DNA of 64,000 nt from NCBI GenBank assembly GCA_964344215.1, contig CAYFMP010000014.1:1-64000 (forward strand), given 5' to 3'. This document shows, piece by piece, positions 46,255 to 55,128 of the stretch. The notes under the pieces were generated by a model that did no database searches, was not told the origin of the DNA, and worked only from the letters and a program-made list of their open reading frames with translations. Each line of letters opens with the position of its first letter. Position 1 is the stretch's first letter. Position numbers and translations under genes: made by a program. This DNA is from CAYFMP01 sp964344215 (GTDB lineage Bacteria > Pseudomonadota > Alphaproteobacteria > Rhodospirillales > Casp-alpha2).

Positions 46255-46380
46255 AGGGAATGGAGTTGCCGCTTCCCCCCCAAGTTGGTGGCAACTCGAA
46301 ATCAGGGGCCAAGCCCCCATTGCCCCTGAAAGCCTCCCTGTGTAACTCGCCGGACCCCAAGAGGGTCCGGCGTCTCTTTC
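46255..46380 (+). ncRNA. Candidate small RNA with three hairpins and terminator
   Basis: Three successive stems: AGTTGCC with GGCAACT, CAGGGGC with GCCCCTG, and CGCCGGACCC with GGGTCCGGCG (46348-46372), the last followed by TCTCTTTC. No gene is on this strand upstream, so a terminator here implies its own transcript. Single-stranded C-rich stretches (TTCCCCCCC and GCCTCCC) resemble the anti-Shine-Dalgarno loops of alphaproteobacterial regulatory RNAs. The 5' end is a guess. Confidence 0.45.
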
Positions 46381-46458
46381 GGCCCGGTCCGCCACGGAAA
46401 ATCGCCTTTGACGGATTTCCAAATGCCGAGCCCACCCGGAATGCGTTAAACTCGGTCC

Positions 46459-48327
46459 ATGGAACCCGGCGCAATGACCGGCGCGGGCGGATTTCAGATG
46501 TGGGCGGTCTTCGTCCTCATCGGTGGCGCGCTGATACTGTACGTTCTCGAACGCGCGGCGATGGAGCTGACATCCCTCGGGATCATCGGCATCCTGTTGC
46601 TGTTCTTTCATTTCTTCCCGGTCTTCGATTCCGAGGGCGCCAGCGTCCTGACCTCGGCGCGCATCCTGCAGGGCTTCGCCAATCCCGCCTTGATCACCGT
46701 CATGGCTCTGTTGGTCATGGGGCACGGCATGATCCGGACCGGCGTTCTCGAACAGGGTGCCAGGTGGGCCTTGACCAAGAGCCGCGGCCGCCTCGGCCCG
46801 GCCGTGGTCATCTTCATCGGGCTGCTGATGGTCGCCGCCATCAGCGCCTTCCTCAACAACACGCCGGTCGTGGTCATCTTCATACCGATCCTGCAGGCGC
46901 TCGCCGTCAAGTTGGAGAAATCCGTCTCCAAAGTGATGATGCCATTGAGCTTCGCGGCCATCCTCGGCGGCCTGACGACGCTGATCGGGTCGTCGACCAA
47001 CCTGCTGGTCAACAGCGCCCTGATCGAGATGGGCGAGACGCCGTTCCGGTTTTTCGACTTCACGGTGCCGGGCCTGGTCCTGGCGGCGGCCGGTTTCCTC
47101 TATGCCGTGAATGTCGTGCCGCGCTTGTTGCCCGACCGGGCCGGGCTGGCCGAAGTCTTCACGGAAGGCGGCGGCAAGCAGTTCGTCGCGCAGATCGAGA
47201 TCGCCCCGCAATCCGATTTGGTCGGGCAGGGCACGCGGGCCGGCCACTTCTCCGGGCTGCCGGAAATGACGGTGCGACTGGCGCAACGCGGCGAAGAGGC
47301 GATCCTGCCGCCGTTCGAGGACTATACGGTGGCGGCCGGCGACGTCCTCGTCGTCGCCGCCACCCGCGAGGCCCTGGCCAAGGCCTTGGGCGACGATCCC
47401 GGGCTGCTGCATCCCGACCTCGGCGACGATACCCGGACCACCGAGGACGGCGAGCAGCGCTGGCTCGAAGGCGGCCAGACGCTGGCCGAGGTCATGGTGG
47501 CGCCGGCCTCCGGCCTGATCGGCCTGACCTTGCCGAGAATCGGGTTTCGATACAAGACCCACTGCATCGTTCTCGGAATTCAGCGCCGGGCGCGGATGAT
47601 CCGGGCGCGGGTCACCGATATCCGCCTCGAGCCCGGTGACGTTCTCCTGGTGCAGGGACAACCGGACGATATCTCGCGCCTGCGTCACCACCGCGACGTC
47701 GTTCTTCTCGAGTGGTCGGCCGAGGACCTGCCGGCGCTCGACCACGCCAAGCGGGCCGGCTTCATCTTCCTGACCGCCGTCGGGCTGGCGGCGTCCGGCG
47801 TCCTGCCGATCGTCGCCGCGGCGTTGGTCGGAGCGGTCGCCATGGTGGCGGCCGGCGTGTTGACCGTGCAGCAGGCGTTCCGCGCCATCGACGCCCGCAT
47901 CCTGACGGCGATCGCCGCCGCCATCGCCTTGAGCGTATCTTTGCAGGAGACCGGCGGCGCCGCGTTCATCGCCGACAACTTGGTCGGAGTCATGGCCGGC
48001 TACGGCCCGGCCGCCATCCTGTCACTGATTTTCATCGTCGCGGCGCTGCTCACCAACGTCATCAGCAACAACGCCGTCGCCGTGCTGTTCACGCCGATCG
48101 CCGTCAATACGGCGATTCAGTTGGGCTTGTCGCCGGCGCCGTTCGCGGTCGCCGTGGTGTTCGCCGCCAACTGCTCGTTTGCCTCGCCCTTGGGCTACCA
48201 GACCAACCTGCTGGTGATGGGGCCCGGCCACTACCGGTTCACCGATTTCACGCGGGCCGGGTTGCCGCTGGTGTTTCTGCTGTGGCTGGTGTTCAGCCTG
48301 TTCGCGCCCTGGTATTACGGCTTCTGA
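46459..48327 (+). CDS. SLC13/DASS-type permease with two RCK_C domains
   Basis: 622 residues. Two membrane halves (about 10-225 and 430-620) flank a soluble middle with two TrkA-C/RCK_C domains (about 235-325 and 345-420). The NTP motifs of the SLC13/ArsB fold are present: SAFLNNTPVVVIFIPIL and GSSTNLLVNSAL in the first half, NVISNNAVAVLFTPIA and LGYQTNLLVMGPG in the second. Likely carries sulfate, dicarboxylates or citrate with Na+. Starts from a site 79 bases after the small-RNA terminator. Confidence 0.88.
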   Translation: MEPGAMTGAGGFQMWAVFVLIGGALILYVLERAAMELTSLGIIGILLLFFHFFPVFDSEGASVLTSARILQGFANPALITVMALLVMGHGMIRTGVLEQGARWALTKSRGRLGPAVVIFIGLLMVAAISAFLNNTPVVVIFIPILQALAVKLEKSVSKVMMPLSFAAILGGLTTLIGSSTNLLVNSALIEMGETPFRFFDFTVPGLVLAAAGFLYAVNVVPRLLPDRAGLAEVFTEGGGKQFVAQIEIAPQSDLVGQGTRAGHFSGLPEMTVRLAQRGEEAILPPFEDYTVAAGDVLVVAATREALAKALGDDPGLLHPDLGDDTRTTEDGEQRWLEGGQTLAEVMVAPASGLIGLTLPRIGFRYKTHCIVLGIQRRARMIRARVTDIRLEPGDVLLVQGQPDDISRLRHHRDVVLLEWSAEDLPALDHAKRAGFIFLTAVGLAASGVLPIVAAALVGAVAMVAAGVLTVQQAFRAIDARILTAIAAAIALSVSLQETGGAAFIADNLVGVMAGYGPAAILSLIFIVAALLTNVISNNAVAVLFTPIAVNTAIQLGLSPAPFAVAVVFAANCSFASPLGYQTNLLVMGPGHYRFTDFTRAGLPLVFLLWLVFSLFAPWYYGF

Positions 48328-48348
48328 GTCGGCCGTCGTCCACCCCGC

Positions 48349-49482
48349 TCAGGTCCGTTCCCCGATGAAATCGAGGATATAACCGGCTATCTCGCCCAAG
48401 GGCAGCACCCGGGCGCACAGACCGGCCGTGGCGACGGCGCCGGGCATGCCCCAGACGACGCTCGAATCGAAATCCTGGGCGATCACCGTGCCGCCGCCGG
48501 CGACGATGTCGGCGGCGCCGGCGGCGCCGTCGCGGCCCATGCCGGTGAGGACGACGGCCAGGGCAGCCGGGCCGTAGACCCGGGCGACGCTGGTGAACAG
48601 CGGATCGACGGCCGGGCGACAGAAGTTGACGGGCGGGTCCCTGTTCAGCCGGATGTGGATTTGGCCGACCGTTTCGGCGACGGTCATGTGCCGATCGCCG
48701 GGAGCGAGGTAGATCCGGCCCGGCACCAGGGTCTCGGCGTTCTCGGCCTCGGCTGCCTGGCGCCCGGATACCCTCATAAGGCTGTCGGCGAGCAACTTGG
48801 TGAACGACTTCTCCATGTGCTGGGTGATCAGGATCGGCAAATCGAAGGTTTCCGGAAACGCCTCTATAAAAGCGTTCAAGGCCTGCGGTCCGCCGGTCGA
48901 GACGCCGATGGCCATGACCCGGGGCCTGGCCTGCGAGGGACGGCGCAGGGACAACGGCTCGGCCGGCGCCAGCGAAGGGGTCTTCTTGCCGAGGTCGGCG
49001 GCGAGCGGGGCTTCGGCCAACACTTTCTCGCGCTCGCCGGCCCGGCGGCGCGCCTCGCCGAGGGCCAGAACGACGTCGACCAGCTTGTCGCGGAAGTCTT
49101 CGAAACGATGTTGCGGGGTGAACTCGGTCGGCGTCTGGACGAACTCGGCGGCGCCCCGTTGCAGACCGAGCATGCCCGATTTGACGTTGGCGAACGTGAG
49201 GGTCGAGACGAGGACGATCTTGGCCTTCGAATCGATCCGGAGGAAGCGCAGCACGGCGGCGTCGATATGCTCCTCTTCGCTGCCGATATCGACGATCACG
49301 ACGTCGGCGTGGCGCTTGCGGAACGCCTGCAGGGCCTCCTGGACGGTCGGCAGGGCAGCGTCGATGCGGACATCGTCGCGGCCGGCCAGCGCCCGCTCGA
49401 CCGGTTCGCGCACGACCGCGGGCTCGCCAACGTAGAGGACGCCGTAGGGCCCGTCCGCCGACTGCTGCCGAGTGTCGTTCAC
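48349..49482 (-). CDS. CheB-like protein-glutamate methylesterase with degenerate receiver
   Basis: 377 residues from the GTG at 49482, which has GGGAGGTG upstream. The C-terminal methylesterase domain (about 180-375) keeps the triad: Ser in IGVSTGGPQ, His in ITQHMEKS, Asp in LTGMGRDGA. The N-terminal receiver (about 10-130) has VVIVDIG at the phosphorylation site but YVGEP where the acidic pair should be. No che, mcp or fla genes are near, so the target receptor is elsewhere. Confidence 0.88.
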   Translation of the reverse strand: MNDTRQQSADGPYGVLYVGEPAVVREPVERALAGRDDVRIDAALPTVQEALQAFRKRHADVVIVDIGSEEEHIDAAVLRFLRIDSKAKIVLVSTLTFANVKSGMLGLQRGAAEFVQTPTEFTPQHRFEDFRDKLVDVVLALGEARRRAGEREKVLAEAPLAADLGKKTPSLAPAEPLSLRRPSQARPRVMAIGVSTGGPQALNAFIEAFPETFDLPILITQHMEKSFTKLLADSLMRVSGRQAAEAENAETLVPGRIYLAPGDRHMTVAETVGQIHIRLNRDPPVNFCRPAVDPLFTSVARVYGPAALAVVLTGMGRDGAAGAADIVAGGGTVIAQDFDSSVVWGMPGAVATAGLCARVLPLGEIAGYILDFIGERT

Positions 49483-49608
49483 GCGACACCTCCCTTTCCG
49501 GCCGATCCATACAACGCGGCCGGCCGGATTGCGATAAATCAAAAAGCCGCGACGGTCCAGTCCTGGTGTTGATGAAAATCAAGGCGACGCCGGCCGCCGT
49601 CGGCTCGC

Positions 49609-49637
49609 TTGACGGACCGGGGATGCCCCCCTATAAG
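49609..49637 (+). promoter_or_regulatory. Promoter of serC-serA
   Basis: TTGACG (49609-49614) and TATAAG (49632-49637), spacing 17, five of six matches in each box. It lies 60 bases upstream of the serC start. Confidence 0.7.
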
Positions 49638-49696
49638 CGCCGTGGGCCACGCGCCCCCAACGGCGCGCGACCTTCTTGGAAGAGAAGGAGACAACC

Positions 49697-50869
49697 GTGA
49701 ACACCCTTCCCAAACCGGACCGGCGTCCGGACAACCCTTGTTTCTCGAGCGGCCCCTGCGCCAAGCGCCCCGGATGGAACCCCGGCGCGCTCAAGGATGC
49801 CTTCGTCGGCCGCTCGCACCGCCACGCCGACGGCAAGGCCAGACTCGAGGAAGTGCTCGACCGCTCGCGCATCTTGCTTGGCCTGCCCGACGACTACCGC
49901 ATCGGCATCGTGCCGGCCTCCGACACCGGCGCCGTCGAGGCGGCGCTGTGGTCGCTGCTCGGTCAGCGCGGCGCCGACATGCTGGTCTGGGAGAGCTTCG
50001 GCAAGACCTGGGCCGGCGACGCCACCGGCCAGTTGAAGCTCGACGATGTCCGCGTCATCGAGGCCGACTACGGCGCCCTGCCGGACTTGGGCCGGGTCGA
50101 TTTCGAGCGCGACGTGGTGTTCACCTGGAACGGCACCACGTCCGGCGTCATGGTGCCCAACGGCGACTGGATCGCCGCCGGCCGCGCCGGTCTCACCATC
50201 TGCGACGCCACTTCGGCCGCCTTCGCCGTCGAGTTGCCGTGGGACAAGCTCGACGTCACCACCTATTCGTGGCAGAAGGTGATGGGCGGCGAGGCGGCGC
50301 ACGGCATGTTGATCCTGAGCCCGCGCGCCGTCGACCGGCTCGAGGCCTACGCGCCACCATGGCCGTTGCCGAAGGTGTTCCGGCTGACCAGGAACGGCAA
50401 GTTGATGGAGGACGTGTTCGAGGGCGTCACCATCAACACGCCGTCGATGCTGTGCGTCGAGGACGCGCTCGACGGCCTCCGGTGGGCCGAGGAGATCGGC
50501 GGCGCCGGGGTCTTGCGGGCCCGCACCCAAGCCAACTTCGAGGCCATCGAGACCTGGGTCGGAGCCTCGCCGTGGGTCGATTTCCTGGCTACCGACCCGG
50601 CCACCCGCTCGACCACCTCGGTGACGCTGAAAGTGGTCGATCCATGGCTGGAAACCGCGTCCGCCGAGGTCGGGGCCGGTATCGGCAAGCGGATCGCCGC
50701 GGTGCTCGATGCGGAGGGCGTCGCTTACGACATCGCCAGTTACCGCGACGCGCCACCGGGCCTGCGCCTGTGGGCCGGGGCGACGGTCGAGCGAGCCGAC
50801 ATGGAAGCGCTGCTGCCGTGGCTCGATTGGGCCTACGGCCGGGTCAAGGAGGAGGCCGATCGTGGTTAA
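49697..50869 (+). CDS. serC: Phosphoserine aminotransferase
   Basis: 390 residues from a GTG at 49697 with AAGGAG 6 bases upstream. PLP enzyme of serine synthesis, converting 3-phosphohydroxypyruvate and glutamate to phosphoserine. It is the long alphaproteobacterial type: CFSSGPCAKRPGW, VPASDTGAVEAALW, and the PLP lysine in TTYSWQKVMGGEAAHGML. It overlaps serA by 8 bases and shares its promoter. Confidence 0.95.
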   Translation: MNTLPKPDRRPDNPCFSSGPCAKRPGWNPGALKDAFVGRSHRHADGKARLEEVLDRSRILLGLPDDYRIGIVPASDTGAVEAALWSLLGQRGADMLVWESFGKTWAGDATGQLKLDDVRVIEADYGALPDLGRVDFERDVVFTWNGTTSGVMVPNGDWIAAGRAGLTICDATSAAFAVELPWDKLDVTTYSWQKVMGGEAAHGMLILSPRAVDRLEAYAPPWPLPKVFRLTRNGKLMEDVFEGVTINTPSMLCVEDALDGLRWAEEIGGAGVLRARTQANFEAIETWVGASPWVDFLATDPATRSTTSVTLKVVDPWLETASAEVGAGIGKRIAAVLDAEGVAYDIASYRDAPPGLRLWAGATVERADMEALLPWLDWAYGRVKEEADRG

Positions 50870-52436
50870 AGTGCTGATTTCCGACAAGATGAGCCCGTTG
50901 GCCGAGCGATGCTTCCTCAATCAGAACATCGAGGTCGACGTCAAGCCGGGGATGGGTGCCGATGAACTGAAGGCCTGTATTGGCGACTACGACGGCCTCG
51001 CCGTGCGTTCGGCGACCCGTGTGACGGCCGACCTGCTGGCCGCCGCCGACAACCTGAGGGTGATCGGCCGGGCCGGCATCGGCATCGACAACATCGACGT
51101 GGCGGCCGCCACCGCCAAAGGCGTCGTCGTCATGAACACGCCGTTCGGCAACGCCATTACCACGGCCGAACACGCCGTCAGCATGATGCTCGCCCTGGCC
51201 CGGCAGATACCCCAGGCCAACGCCTCGACCCACGCCGGCAAGTGGGAGAAATCGAGATTCATGGGCATCGAGCTGATGGGCAAGACCTTAGGGATAATCG
51301 GCTGCGGCAACATCGGCGCCATCGTCGCCGACCGCGCCCAGGGCCTGAAGATGAAGGTGATCGCCTACGATCCCTACCTGTCGCCGGAACGGGCCCAGGA
51401 CTTAGGGGTCGAGAAGCTCGACCTCGAAGAGCTTTGGCCGCGCGCCGATTTCATCAGCCTGCACACGCCGTTGACGGATGCGACGCGCAACATCATCGAC
51501 GCTGCCGCGCTGGCCGCCATGAAGGAAGGGGTGCGCATCGTCAACTGCGCGCGCGGCGGCCTGATCGTCGAAGACGATCTCAAGGCGGCGCTCGATTCGG
51601 GCCACGTCGCCGGCGCCGCTCTCGACGTCTTCCTCGAGGAGCCGGCCACCGACAATCCGCTGTTCGGGATGCCGAACGTGGTGGCGACCCCGCACCTCGG
51701 CGCGGCGACCTCGGAAGCCCAGGAGAAGGTGGCGGTGCAGGTAGCCGAGCAGATGGCCGATTTCCTGACCACGGGCGCCGTCGCCAACGCCATCAACATG
51801 GCCTCGGTGTCGGCCGAAGACGCGCCGAAACTGAAGCCCTACATGACCCTGGTCGAACAGCTCGGCAGCTTCGCCGGGCAGGCGACGCTGACGGCGTATA
51901 AGGAGATCACCGTCGAATACGAGGGCGACATCGCCGATTTGAACACCAAGCCGCTGACGGCGATCGCCCTGCAGGGGTTGCTGTCGCCGCTCTTGGAGGG
52001 CGTCAACATGGTCAACGCGCCGGCCATCGCGCACGAGCGCAACATCGCCGTGCGCGAGATCACGTCCGACAGGCCCGGCGACTATCACACGCTGATTTCG
52101 CTGACCGTGACCACCGAGCAGCAGACCCGCTCGATTGCCGGCACTCTTTTTCATGACGAGCCCAGAATCGTCCAGATCAAGGGCATCCACATCGACGCCA
52201 AGCTCGGGCCGCACATGCTGTTCGTCACCAACCGCGACAAACCGGGCCTGATCGGGGCCTTGGGCACGATCCTCGGCGATGCCGGCGTCAACATCGCCAC
52301 CTTCAACTTGGGCCGCGCCGAGCCCGGCGGCGACGCCATCGCCTTGATCGAAATCGACGAGGCGCCGGACCAGCGACTGATCGAAAAGGTATGCGCGCTC
52401 GAGCACGTCGTCATGGCCAAGGCGATGCGGTTCTGA
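50862..52436 (+). CDS. serA: D-3-phosphoglycerate dehydrogenase
   Basis: 524 residues, GTG start with AAGGAGGAGG 6 bases upstream inside the serC end. First step of serine synthesis. NAD fold GIIGCGNIGAIVADRAQG; catalytic Arg in VNCARGGLIVEDD and His in TPHLGAATSEAQ. The C-terminal third holds the intervening domain and an ACT domain (about 450-524: MLFVTNRDKPGLIGALG), so feedback inhibition by serine is likely. Confidence 0.97.
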   Translation: MVKVLISDKMSPLAERCFLNQNIEVDVKPGMGADELKACIGDYDGLAVRSATRVTADLLAAADNLRVIGRAGIGIDNIDVAAATAKGVVVMNTPFGNAITTAEHAVSMMLALARQIPQANASTHAGKWEKSRFMGIELMGKTLGIIGCGNIGAIVADRAQGLKMKVIAYDPYLSPERAQDLGVEKLDLEELWPRADFISLHTPLTDATRNIIDAAALAAMKEGVRIVNCARGGLIVEDDLKAALDSGHVAGAALDVFLEEPATDNPLFGMPNVVATPHLGAATSEAQEKVAVQVAEQMADFLTTGAVANAINMASVSAEDAPKLKPYMTLVEQLGSFAGQATLTAYKEITVEYEGDIADLNTKPLTAIALQGLLSPLLEGVNMVNAPAIAHERNIAVREITSDRPGDYHTLISLTVTTEQQTRSIAGTLFHDEPRIVQIKGIHIDAKLGPHMLFVTNRDKPGLIGALGTILGDAGVNIATFNLGRAEPGGDAIALIEIDEAPDQRLIEKVCALEHVVMAKAMRF

Positions 52437-52544
52437 AGCGGCCCGGACCGCAACCGCCGGCGCCCGTGTAAAACCCCGTAAATCTTGGGGGAAATCCGAA
52501 AAAAAAGGACTCCCCAGCGGCGGCCGGACGTTGTTTAATCCAGG

Positions 52545-52643
52545 GGCCGTCGGGCGGCGACGCCCGGCGGCCAAACCGGGGAGGAACCACATCGGCCGGC
52601 GGCGGGGAGGCGGGCGTTGGCGCCCATCACCTCCAGCTGGCCG
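52545..52643 (+). promoter_or_regulatory. Structured leader RNA of the aldehyde oxidoreductase operon
   Basis: A 12-bp hairpin with a GCGA tetraloop (52545-52572, one G-U pair) is followed by a nested domain: CGGCC (52593-52597) with GGCCG (52639-52643), GGAGG (52606-52610) with CCTCC (52630-52634), GGGCG with CGCCC around TTGG. The same CCTCC could instead pair with the ribosome binding site GGAGG at 52671-52675. It suits a riboswitch or leader sensing Mo/W cofactor, but I cannot assign a known class. Confidence 0.5.
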
Positions 52644-52687
52644 TCGTTTGGTTCTGCGGTGTCTTGCAAGGGAGGGAGAGCCCGCAC

Positions 52688-53155
52688 ATGCAGAAGTCCT
52701 TGAGTATCGATCCGGCCAAGTGTACCGCCTGCGACCAGTGCGAGCTGGCCTGTTCGTACCAGCACGAGGGGGCCTTCAACCCGGCCAAATCGAGGATCAA
52801 GGTTTTCGTCTTCCAGGACGAGGGCCGCAACATACCTTATACCTGCACCCAGTGCGACGAGGCTTGGTGCATGCGGGTCTGTCCGGTCGACGCCATCACC
52901 ACCGACAAGAAGACCGGTGCCAAGGTCGTTTCCGACGAGCTCTGCGTCGGCTGCAAGGTTTGCACCATCGCTTGCCCGTTCGGCACCATCAATTACAATC
53001 AATCGACAGGAAAGGTCATCAAGTGCGATCTGTGCGACGGCGAGCCGGCCTGCGTCACGGCCTGTCCGACCGATGCCATCGTATACATCGATGCCGACAC
53101 AACGGGGCATGAGAGAATGCGTCAGTGGGCCGAGAAGACGGCGACTGAGGCTTGA
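52688..53155 (+). CDS. aorA: Ferredoxin-like electron transfer subunit, four 4Fe-4S clusters (AorA-like)
   Basis: 155 residues from the ATG at 52688. Sixteen cysteines lie in four sets: CTACDQCELAC, CTQCDEAWCMRVC, CVGCKVCTIAC and CDLCDGEPACVTAC, each completed by neighbours' CP motifs. This predicts four [4Fe-4S] clusters. It carries electrons from the tungsten aldehyde oxidoreductase to the FAD subunit, as AorA does in Aromatoleum. The gene is first in the operon, behind a structured leader. Confidence 0.85.
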   Translation: MQKSLSIDPAKCTACDQCELACSYQHEGAFNPAKSRIKVFVFQDEGRNIPYTCTQCDEAWCMRVCPVDAITTDKKTGAKVVSDELCVGCKVCTIACPFGTINYNQSTGKVIKCDLCDGEPACVTACPTDAIVYIDADTTGHERMRQWAEKTATEA

Positions 53156-53185
53156 GATTCAATAGACACTAGGGAGGATCGAGAC

Positions 53186-55039
53186 ATGAGCTGGACGAAA
53201 AACGTTCTGAGGGTCAACCTCACAGACGGAACCTGCGAAGCCGAACCGCTCAACATGGATTGGGCGATGCAATACCTGGGTCAGCGCGGGCTGGCCAGCA
53301 AGTACCTGGTCGAGGAAGTCGACCCCAAGGTCGAACCGCTGGCGCCCGAGAACAAACTGATTTTCGCGACCGGGCCGCTGACCGGAACGGCGTCGCCGAC
53401 CAGCGGCCGGTGGTCGGTGATCACCAAGGGCGCGCTGACCGGCGCCATTGCGTGTTCCAACTCGGGCGGCTTCTTCGGTGCCGAGCTAAAGAACGCCGGT
53501 TGGGACATGGTCATCTTCGAAGGCAAATCGGCCAACCCGGTTTACCTCAAGATCGAGAACGACGACGCCGAACTGGTCGACGCCTCCGAGCTCTGGGGCA
53601 AGACCGTGTGGGAGACCGAGGATTCGCTGAAAGAGGCGATGGGCGACGACAACGCCCGCGTCGCCTCGATCGGTCAGGCCGGCGAGAACCTGGTCAACTT
53701 CGCCGCCGTCGTCAACGACATGGACCGGGCGGCCGGACGTTCCGGCGTCGGCGCCGTAATGGGGTCGAAGAACCTGAAAGCGGTGATCGCGCGCGGCACC
53801 GTCGGCGTTCAGGTCGCCGATCCGATGAAGTTCATGGAGGCGACGGGTGCGGCCAAGAAGATCCTGGCCGAAAACGCCGTCACCGGCGAGGGCCTGCCGA
53901 CCTACGGCACCCAGGTGCTGATGAATGTCATCAACGAGACCGGCGCGCTGCCGACCCACAACGCCGAGGACGTGCAGTTCGACGGCGCCTCGAACATCAG
54001 CGGCGAAGCCATGCACGAGGTCCGCGAGAGCGACGGCAAGGCCAATCTGGTCTCCAACCATGCCTGCTTCGGGTGCCCGATCTCTTGCGCCCGCATCTCG
54101 CAGGTCGACCAGACCCACCCGTCGGTCAGGTCGCGCGAAGGTCAAGGCTACGACCATCCGAGCGGCGGCCTCGAGTACGAGGCGGCCTGGGCGCTGGGCG
54201 CCGCCACCGGCGTCAACGACCTCGAAGCGCTGACGCTCTGCAACTTCATGTGCAACAAGTACGGCATGGACCCGATCTCGCTGGGCTCGACGATCGCCGC
54301 CGCCATGGAGCTCTATAGGATGGGCGTGCTCGGCAACAACGAGACCGGCGGCATCGATCTGCAGTTCGGCAACGCCGAAGCGCTGGTCGATATCGTCGAG
54401 GCGACCGGCAAGGGCGACGGCTTCGGCAAGGAGATCGGGCTCGGCTCGAAGCAACTGTGCGAGAAGTACGGTCATCCGGACCTGTCGATGACCGTCAAGG
54501 GCCAGGAATTCCCGGCCTACGACCCGCGCGGCATCCAGGGCATGGGCCTGACCTACGCGACCTCCAACCGCGGCGCCTGCCATCTGCGCAGCTACACGGT
54601 GGCGTCGGAAATCCTCGGTATCCCCGAGAAGACCGACCCGCACGTCACCGACGGCAAGGCCGGCCTCGTCAAAGCCTTCCAGGACGCCACCGCGGTCGTC
54701 GATTCGACCGGCACCTGCGTGTTCACCACCTTCGCCCTTTCAATGGACGACATCGCGCCGCAGATCGACGCCGCCTGCGAGGGCGACTGGAGTGTCGAGA
54801 ATCTGATGGAGCTGGGCGAGCGCATCTGGAACATGGAACGCCAGTTCAACCTGGCGGCCGGCTTTACCGGCAAGGACGATACCCTGCCGAAGCGCCTGCT
54901 CAAGGACGCCGCCAAGACCGGTCCGGCCGAGGGGCTGACGTCGGGGCTCGACAAGATGCTGCCGGAGTATTACGAGCTTCGCGGCTGGTCGGCGGAAGGC
55001 GTGCCGACGGACGAAACGATCGGCCGTCTCGGACTGTAA
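53186..55039 (+). CDS. aorB: Aldehyde:ferredoxin oxidoreductase, tungsten type (AorB-like)
   Basis: 617 residues. Oxidises aldehydes to acids using a bis-pterin W (or Mo) cofactor. The single [4Fe-4S] cluster ligands are C294, C297 and C301 in ACFGCPISCAR and C511 in STGTCVFTT, at nearly the same places as in Pyrococcus AOR. The pterin-binding N-terminal region (GPLTGTASPTSGRWSVITKG) and AAGRSGVGAVMGSKNLKAV are intact. AGGGAGGA precedes the ATG. Second gene of the operon. Confidence 0.93.
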   Translation: MSWTKNVLRVNLTDGTCEAEPLNMDWAMQYLGQRGLASKYLVEEVDPKVEPLAPENKLIFATGPLTGTASPTSGRWSVITKGALTGAIACSNSGGFFGAELKNAGWDMVIFEGKSANPVYLKIENDDAELVDASELWGKTVWETEDSLKEAMGDDNARVASIGQAGENLVNFAAVVNDMDRAAGRSGVGAVMGSKNLKAVIARGTVGVQVADPMKFMEATGAAKKILAENAVTGEGLPTYGTQVLMNVINETGALPTHNAEDVQFDGASNISGEAMHEVRESDGKANLVSNHACFGCPISCARISQVDQTHPSVRSREGQGYDHPSGGLEYEAAWALGAATGVNDLEALTLCNFMCNKYGMDPISLGSTIAAAMELYRMGVLGNNETGGIDLQFGNAEALVDIVEATGKGDGFGKEIGLGSKQLCEKYGHPDLSMTVKGQEFPAYDPRGIQGMGLTYATSNRGACHLRSYTVASEILGIPEKTDPHVTDGKAGLVKAFQDATAVVDSTGTCVFTTFALSMDDIAPQIDAACEGDWSVENLMELGERIWNMERQFNLAAGFTGKDDTLPKRLLKDAAKTGPAEGLTSGLDKMLPEYYELRGWSAEGVPTDETIGRLGL

Positions 55040-55128
55040 AGGCCCCCGGGACGGGGCAGGATTGAGGTCAGGGGCTTCGGGAAACGTTCCCGGAGCCCCG
55101 GTCCTTGCGCAGGACGGAGGAGCCGGAC

